A stretch of 64,000 nucleotides of DNA from Rhizobium esperanzae. GTDB taxonomy: Bacteria > Pseudomonadota > Alphaproteobacteria > Rhizobiales > Rhizobiaceae. The translations under genes were made by a program, and so were the position numbers. The stretch covers positions 344,371 to 408,370 of the forward strand of contig NZ_MXPU01000004.1 in NCBI RefSeq assembly GCF_002204185.1, read 5' to 3'. Shown here in pieces: positions 61,500 through 64,000 of this stretch. Numbering within the stretch: the stretch's first letter is position 1; every line of letters begins with the position of its first letter. The notes under the pieces are model-generated. The model saw only the letters and a list, made by a program, of their open reading frames with translations. It made no database searches and had not been told where the DNA came from.

Positions 61500-61662
61500 C
61501 GGAGATCAAGGTCGGTTTTCAAATCGAACCCCGCCTCTGAGAACGAGGCCGCGGATGGGCAGATCTCGCGTCCATTGCGGCACGAAGCCGATGCCAAGTC
61601 CAGCCGAGACAGCAGTCGCCTTCCAGTACGGAAGCTGCTCAGCCATCATCCTCTGATGGCGA
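61500..61662 (-). pseudogene. LysR-family effector-domain fragment cut by IS66
   Basis: On the minus strand the short frame reads LPYWKATAVSAGLGIGFVPQ and then WTRDLPIRGLVLRGGVRFEN. This is the usual 'AAGLGVALVP' region of LysR effector domains. The frame ends after about 50 codons, and a frameshift near 61525 would join FDLKTDLDL, a plausible continuation. It stops at the IS66 left end (61663), so the IS probably interrupted the gene and the N-terminal part would lie beyond 64000. Confidence 0.4.
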
Positions 61663-61687
61663 GTAAGCATCCGGTGAAGGACGCAGG

Positions 61688-63122
61688 TCAGGCCGCTTGA
61701 GCATCCAGCGTAGTCGGCGTCCAGTTCCACGGAAGCAATTGTTCCAGTTTGCTCGTCGGCGTGTCAGCGATGTTGGCGAGGACATCAGCAAGCCAGGCTT
61801 GCGGATCGATGTCGTTGAGCTTTGCGCTCATGATCAGCGTCGCCATGAAGGCTGCGCGATCAGCACCACGATCCGATCCGGCGAAGAGCCATGACTTCCT
61901 TCCGAGAGCAAAGCCTCGCAGCGCCCGCTCGGCTACATTGTTCGTCAGGCAAATTCTCCCCAGCCTCCAGTGCCATCGGCGAGATCGGCATGGCACGGCT
62001 GCCGCGTTTGGCATTGGTGGCAATGTCAGCAAGCACGAAGAACTTGCGGCGTGAGTGCGCCCAGCACAGTGCCTGCGTCAGCGGATCGGGATCGCGGTCA
62101 CCCTTGAACAGGGGATTGTAGCCGCCATAAGCATCCGCTTGCAGAATGCCGGTGAAGGTCTTCAGGTGGCGCTCGGGATGCTCCTGCCGCCGGTCCCGCG
62201 ACGCATAGTAGAGAGCTGCGGGTGGTGATTGCCCGCCGAAGGGTCTGTCATCCCGGACATAGGTCCAGATGCGGCCCGTGTCGGTTTTGCCTTTCGCCAG
62301 GATCGGCACGGTGGTGTCGTCGCCATGCAGCCGCTCGGCGGCCAGAACATGCGCCTCGATCAACGAATGAATGGGCTTCAGCGCCGCCGCGCAAGCACCG
62401 ACCTGGTCGGCCAGTGTCGATAGGCTGAGGTCGATCCCCTCTCGGCCATAGCGCTCGCTCTGGCGGTTCAGCGGTTGATGCTGGGCGAACTTCTCAAACA
62501 GGATCATCGCCAGCAGGTTCGGCCCGGCAAAACCGCGCGGCGTCACGTGGAAAGGTGCGGGCGGCTGAGTGATCTTCTCGCATTCGCGGCAGGAGAACTT
62601 CTCCCGCACAGTCTGGATGACTTTCCACTGGCGCGGGATCACCTCCAGCGTCTCGGTGATTTCCTCGCCGAGCTTCGACAGCCTGGCGGAACCGCAGCAG
62701 CGGCAACTCGTCGGAGCGGCGATGACGATGCGTTCGCGCGGCAGGTGTTCGGGAAACGGCTTCCGTGATGGACGCTTTCGCTCGAACGTCCGGACTGTAG
62801 AGGCCTTGGCAGCAATCTCCGCCGCCAGCTCGTCTTCACCCGCGTCGGCTTCGAGTTCCTCGAGTTGCAGTTCCATCTGCTCGAGAAGTCGCGCCTTGCG
62901 CTCGGACCGGCTGCCGTAAAGTTCACGGCGAACCTTCTCGATCTCCAGCTTCAACCGCGCGATCAGCGCTTCGGAATGCGACACGAGCGCCTTTGCGCTG
63001 GCGGCTTGCGCCTTGGCGGTCGCTGCTTCTGCCTCGGCAGCGATACGCCGGGCACGCTCCTCGGCCAGCAGTGCAAGCGCACTGGCAAGGTCGTCCGGAA
63101 GCTCATCAGTCGCGTCGCTCAT
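61688..63122 (-). pseudogene. tnpC: IS66 transposase TnpC, disrupted by internal deletion
   Basis: Reading from 63122: leucine-zipper-like N-terminus (ALALLAEERARRIAAEAEAA), zinc-finger-like ERIVIAAPTSCRCCGSARLS, and the transposase domain (QVGACAAALKPIHSLIEAHV; LHGDDTTVPILAKGKTDTGR; LQADAYGGYNPLFKGDRDPD). The frame follows family order up to NAKRGSRAMPISPMALEA. Then it jumps, near 61957-61966, directly into GRICLTNNVAERALRGFALG in another frame. About 75 family-typical residues, judged from memory of intact IS66 transposases, are missing. The C-terminal part continues to the stop at 61688. Probably inactive. Confidence 0.8.
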
Positions 63123-63167
63123 GGCAGGATGGAATCATATTCGAGTCCGCCATTCCAGTGCTTTTGC

Positions 63168-63515
63168 TCATCCTGCCGATGTCGGTCGCCAGGTCTTTTG
63201 CGGCATCCGCCAGTCTATGCCTTCGAGCAGATAACCGAGCTGCGCCGGTGTGATCACCACCGTGCCGTCAGCGGCTGACGGCCAGATGAAGCGTCCGCGT
63301 TCAAGCTTCTTCGTAAACAGGCAGGCTCCCTGGCCGTCATGCCAGATGACCTTGATCAGGCCACCACCGCGACCGCGGAACACGAACAGGTGTCCGCACA
63401 TCGGATCGCGCTTCAGCGTCTCCTGCACCATCAGCGATAGACCGGGGAAGCCTTTGCGCATGTCCGTATGGCCTGTCGCCAGCCAGACCTTCACACCACT
63501 CGGAACCGGGATCAT
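63168..63515 (-). CDS. tnpB: IS66 family accessory protein TnpB
   Basis: IS66 orf2 product of 115 aa (VWLATGHTDMRKGFPGLSLM; CGHLFVFRGRGGGLIKVIWH; CLFTKKLERGRFIWPSAADG). It is intact and matches the family in full length. It overlaps tnpA by 4 bases (ATGA). Confidence 0.93.
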   Translation of the reverse strand: MIPVPSGVKVWLATGHTDMRKGFPGLSLMVQETLKRDPMCGHLFVFRGRGGGLIKVIWHDGQGACLFTKKLERGRFIWPSAADGTVVITPAQLGYLLEGIDWRMPQKTWRPTSAG

Positions 63516-63922
63516 CTCCGCCCCAGCACGACATCGAGAATGCGGCCCAGCGCCTCGGTATCGATGTCGCTGTCTACGCGGATACGACGGTCCCGACCGA
63601 GTTCAATCGTCACATCGCTGCGCTTCCGGCGGGACTGCGATGGGGCGGGTGGCCCCGAGGGAATAGGCGAGGCTGGAAGCGCGGCCTCGGACACGACCAC
63701 CGGCACCAACGTGCTCGCTGTTTCCGTCCTCGGCTCCTCGATTTGGCAAAGCTCCTTGCGCCAACGGAAGAGCTGGCTGACATGGATACCGGCCGCACGG
63801 GCAATCTCGGAAAGCACCGCATCTGGCTCAAAACAGGCCGCAACAAGCCGCTCTTTGTCTTCCCGAGACCAACGCCGTCGGCGCTCGACAGACGTGATCA
63901 CTTCAATCGGATGCTTCGTCAT
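63512..63922 (-). CDS. tnpA: IS66 family TnpA
   Basis: IS66 orf1 product of 136 aa with a helix-turn-helix (RRRWSREDKERLVAACFEPD; LSEIARAAGIHVSQLFRWRK) and a low-complexity linker. Intact. It is the first IS66 gene, next to the right-hand inverted repeat. Confidence 0.93.
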   Translation of the reverse strand: MTKHPIEVITSVERRRRWSREDKERLVAACFEPDAVLSEIARAAGIHVSQLFRWRKELCQIEEPRTETASTLVPVVVSEAALPASPIPSGPPAPSQSRRKRSDVTIELGRDRRIRVDSDIDTEALGRILDVVLGRR

Positions 63923-64000
63923 AGGACTACTCCTAGTGTTTACACTAGGACTTCCGATGTTCGTCTCAACCTCGCAAGACGGTCCTCACCGGGCGCTTAC

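Larger units (their letters stand above)
61663..64000 (-). mobile_element. IS66-family insertion sequence with an internal deletion
   Basis: The ends are inverted repeats: GTAAGCATCCGGTGAAGGAC from 61663 and, on the other strand at the right end, GTAAGCGCCCGGTGAGGACC from 64000. The right repeat ends exactly at the window edge. The genes tnpA, tnpB and tnpC lie on the minus strand in the usual IS66 order. Total length is about 2.34 kb, shorter than a full IS66, because tnpC lacks a segment. The 8 bases before the left end (GATGGCGA) would be the target duplication; the right flank is not visible. Confidence 0.85.

Noticed and set aside
1..64000. tRNA genes, rRNA genes, CRISPR arrays, replication origin
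   Set aside because: No cloverleaf with CCA-type ends, no rRNA-like stretch, no regularly spaced direct repeats and no repABC or DnaA-box cluster were seen by eye; a covariance-model scan would be needed to exclude small RNAs.

Overview
The window looks like a replicon segment of a fast-growing rhizobium (Rhizobium etli / R. leguminosarum type alphaproteobacterium). The evidence is high G+C coding with strong third-position bias, many solute-uptake operons, a RIME1-type palindromic intergenic element, GGAAC-N16-CGTT promoters of the alphaproteobacterial general stress sigma factor (EcfG/RpoE4), an IclR-type pcaIJF/pcaR cluster, and Avi_7169/Avi_7170-like CMD proteins. The species assignment is inference. 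No tRNA, rRNA or CRISPR was seen.

Layout. 1-4 kb (minus): GntR regulator, PLP trans-sulfuration-family enzyme, and sugar-type ABC binding protein and permease in one operon. 4.1-4.8 kb: a DUF4304-like orphan. 5-9.8 kb (plus): copper delivery and resistance cluster (DUF2946-like, PepSY protein, PCu(A)C fusion, Sco1, CopC, CopD). 9.9-14 kb: EEP phosphatase/nuclease, cardiolipin synthase, UdgX-type uracil-DNA glycosylase, DUF2934 and small membrane proteins. 14-26 kb: an MFS gene, then an amino-acid ABC operon with a flavin monooxygenase and LysR regulator, divergent CMD/alkylhydroperoxidase genes, and a Lrp regulator divergent from a cysteine-desulfurase-like enzyme, a persulfide-dioxygenase-like MBL protein and a TauE/SafE exporter. 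Together these suggest import and breakdown of a sulfur amino acid with export of the oxidised sulfur.

27-38 kb: a hybrid histidine kinase, small stress proteins, a GST, topoisomerase IB, glycogen debranching enzyme, an SDR, an MFS carrier, a GNAT and a transglutaminase-like protein. 39-42.6 kb: the beta-ketoadipate end genes pcaF, pcaJ, pcaI and divergent pcaR. 42.7-46.5 kb: an exopolysaccharide decoration/export group (acyltransferase, flippase, pyruvyl transferase). 46.8-55.3 kb: an arabino-oligosaccharide system (ArsR-type regulator, intracellular GH51 arabinofuranosidase, five-gene Opp-type importer).

55.3-64 kb is an accessory island. It begins right after the last transporter gene and contains a DUF2726 membrane protein, an adjacent pair of PD-(D/E)XK nuclease-like proteins, a decayed second copy of the oppF 3' end, a DUF3696-type AAA ATPase translationally coupled to an unrecognised protein, a LysR remnant, and an IS66-family element whose tnpC carries an internal deletion. 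The ATPase/partner pair is the best candidate for an undescribed, probably defensive, system.
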